Source: Lingula anatina | Taxonomy: Eukaryota > Brachiopoda > Lingulata > Lingulida > Lingulidae | NCBI RefSeq assembly: GCF_001039355.2 | Contig: NW_019774110.1 | Coordinates: 1-20,023, forward strand | Reading direction: 5' to 3' | DNA length: 20,023 nt | Shown here: positions 18,820-20,023 of the stretch, piece by piece | Numbering within the stretch: position 1 is the first letter of the stretch | Layout: each line of letters begins with the position of its first letter | Notes under the pieces: generated by a model | Database searches by the model: none | Seen by the model: the letters and a program-made list of their open reading frames with translations, nothing else | Told to the model about the DNA's origin: nothing | Translations under genes and position numbers: made by a program

Positions 18820-19200
18820 ACTGCTTATGTGGAAATACTGAAAATGTGCAGAGCCTCAGGTGGATGGGAGTTAAAAATGCCAGTGTTGGAGAAAAAATTA
18901 AAAAGAAAACAACAGAAATATAATCCCAATGAAGCTGCTATTCCCTGCTTCCTTATTATGGACACTATGGCTCTGTTCTCACAACTTTTAGATCGATCTA
19001 TCACCGCGGGGAGTCTCACTAGATTACTGTCAGATAATCCCCCTTAAGTGTCCGTCCCCGCCTACTACAAGCTTTAAGGGGTAATTAACTTTCGTGTCCG
19101 CCCGGCTGACAGCTATTTAGCGTGAACCCCCAGGGAGTTAGGTCGATCCAATGTAGGTCGATCTAATCTATGAGAATGGGGTGTATGTCATCTAGCAGAG
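18820..19200. other. Mixed-composition stretch, unexplained
   Basis: Opposed frames of 64 and 72 codons cover 18825-19047 without motifs. A 12-base palindrome TAGATCGATCTA lies at 18989-19000, and the 10-mer TAGGTCGATC occurs twice (19139 and 19154). It may be another degraded element; no gene is supported. Confidence 0.4.
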
Positions 19201-19365
19201 AGCTTAACCTTTGGGAGTTTACAGGGAAATATCAACAAGTGTGCCTTATGAAATTCCATTTAATGGTCACTTAATTAGGCAAATGAGTTTATAACACTGA
19301 ACTTAGCCTAGTGAATACCCAAAGGGAATTTACAGACTGACCACACAAATTTGTCTATCAAAGGT

Positions 19366-20023
19366 CTTCAGGCCCATAAGTCACACCTTAAGAAAAGCAG
19401 AAAATAATAATGCACAAAAACAGGAGACTGCCAATTCTGATGCAATAATACATTATGTTTAACTGCACAGTCAACATCAAATTTTAATTAGGCACAACAG
19501 GTAACACTGATGAAAGTAAAAGCATAAGGCTTCAGGCCCATCAGAGTTCAAGTTTACAATAAGAAAGTGTCAGAATGAGAAAAATGAAAATTTCAAAAAT
19601 GCATAAATTTAATAAAAATGATAACCCAATAGAGCTGGTTTTCTAATATGAGCTGTATGTCAATCCTAAGAATCATTCTTGTAAGAATAATTTGAAATAA
19701 GGCAGCAAAGCTGTCAAATGTACAGACAAAGAACAGAAAATAAAGATGCAAATAAGTGAAAAATTAAATTTTCACAAAAAACTGTTAAATTGCCAGAAAA
19801 ATTTACCAAACAGACTGCGTTGCCTATTGAAGCTGTACGTTAGACCCATGTTTCTTTCTTGTAAGTTTGAGAACAGTAAGTGACATGATTTCCCTTAAAT
19901 GGTAATCATAGGAGCAGTGCCCAAAATAGGGGTTTCTTCAAATTTTGATGCAACATTACATAATGTTTAACAGCATAATGACAATCAAATGTTATTAATA
20001 AAATATAAGTAACATGGACATTC
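19366..20023 (+). repeat. Dispersed AT-rich repeat, copy 4 (tandem, runs off the window)
   Basis: At least one and a half units are visible. The lead GATGCAATAATACATTATGT is near 19439 and the related GATGCAACATTACATAATG near 19949, about 510 bp apart. The unit includes the GCATAAGGCTTCAGGCCCAT core and a second GGCAGCAAAGCTGTCAAATG module near 19702. It continues past the end of the window. Confidence 0.6.

Noticed and set aside
18829-19047. A 72-codon plus-strand ORF
   Set aside because: It overlaps a 64-codon frame on the other strand and has no motif on either; partly similar to the dispersed repeat at its start.
1-20023. CRISPR arrays, bacterial operons, tRNA or rRNA genes
   Set aside because: No regularly spaced repeats, no Shine-Dalgarno-type gene chains and no tRNA-like cloverleaf or rRNA core words were seen; the gene structure is plainly eukaryotic.

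Overview
This is a window of nuclear DNA from an animal. It is AT-rich, with spliced genes, long introns, microsatellites and several families of decayed DNA transposons. The content suggests a marine invertebrate: an inhibitor-of-apoptosis (IAP) gene of BIR-BIR-BIR-UBA-RING type without a CARD, a synaptotagmin-like C2 domain, and Tc1, Harbinger-like and TTAA-flanked elements. The AGGCCT palindrome occurs seven times, which vaguely recalls echinoderm-type genomes, but a mollusc cannot be excluded. I make no species call.

The only convincing host genes lie on the minus strand between about 16.66 kb and 6.94 kb. Read in that direction, three exons (16658-16474, 16258-16156, 15954-15799) encode a complete synaptotagmin-like C2 domain. 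A very long exon (15388-13774) follows, carrying a Gln/Ser-rich low-complexity region, BIR1 and the first part of BIR2. Seven shorter exons then finish BIR2 (13490-13326), encode BIR3 in two pieces (12750-12595, 12214-12039), supply a 28-nt microexon (9048-9021), the UBA domain (8663-8334), a lysine-rich linker (7921-7850) and the RING finger (7132-6936, ending in a stop). I checked the reading-frame phase at every junction and the chain is fully open. Starting at the methionine at 15382 it gives 910 residues. The product should be a RING-type E3 ubiquitin ligase that binds caspases or IAP-binding-motif proteins through its BIR domains.

The most interesting point is that the last C2 exon ends in phase 0 and the long IAP exon begins in phase 0 behind a good acceptor. 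The two could therefore be spliced into a C2-BIR-UBA-RING chimera. No C2B exon, stop-plus-poly(A) arrangement or separate IAP promoter is evident that would end the C2 gene between them. The start of the long exon has also been duplicated inside itself, with its polypyrimidine tract and acceptor-like AG, about 460 bp downstream.

The rest is mobile and repetitive DNA. Positions 1-6.9 kb are AT-rich intergenic sequence with two perfect 18-bp hairpins, a (TA)n tract, a small GC-rich patch with a duplicated 21-mer, and the remains of a Harbinger-like element (a Myb-accessory-like tail on + and a transposase N-terminus on -). Positions 9109-10769 are a complete Tc1-like element with matching ends and a TA duplication, sitting in the IAP intron; its transposase is dead. 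Positions 11.3-12.0, 16.7-17.0, 17.4-17.8 and 19.4-20.0 kb are copies of one AT-rich repeat family. Positions 17803-18796 are a TTAA-flanked, Kolobok-like or piggyBac-like non-autonomous element.
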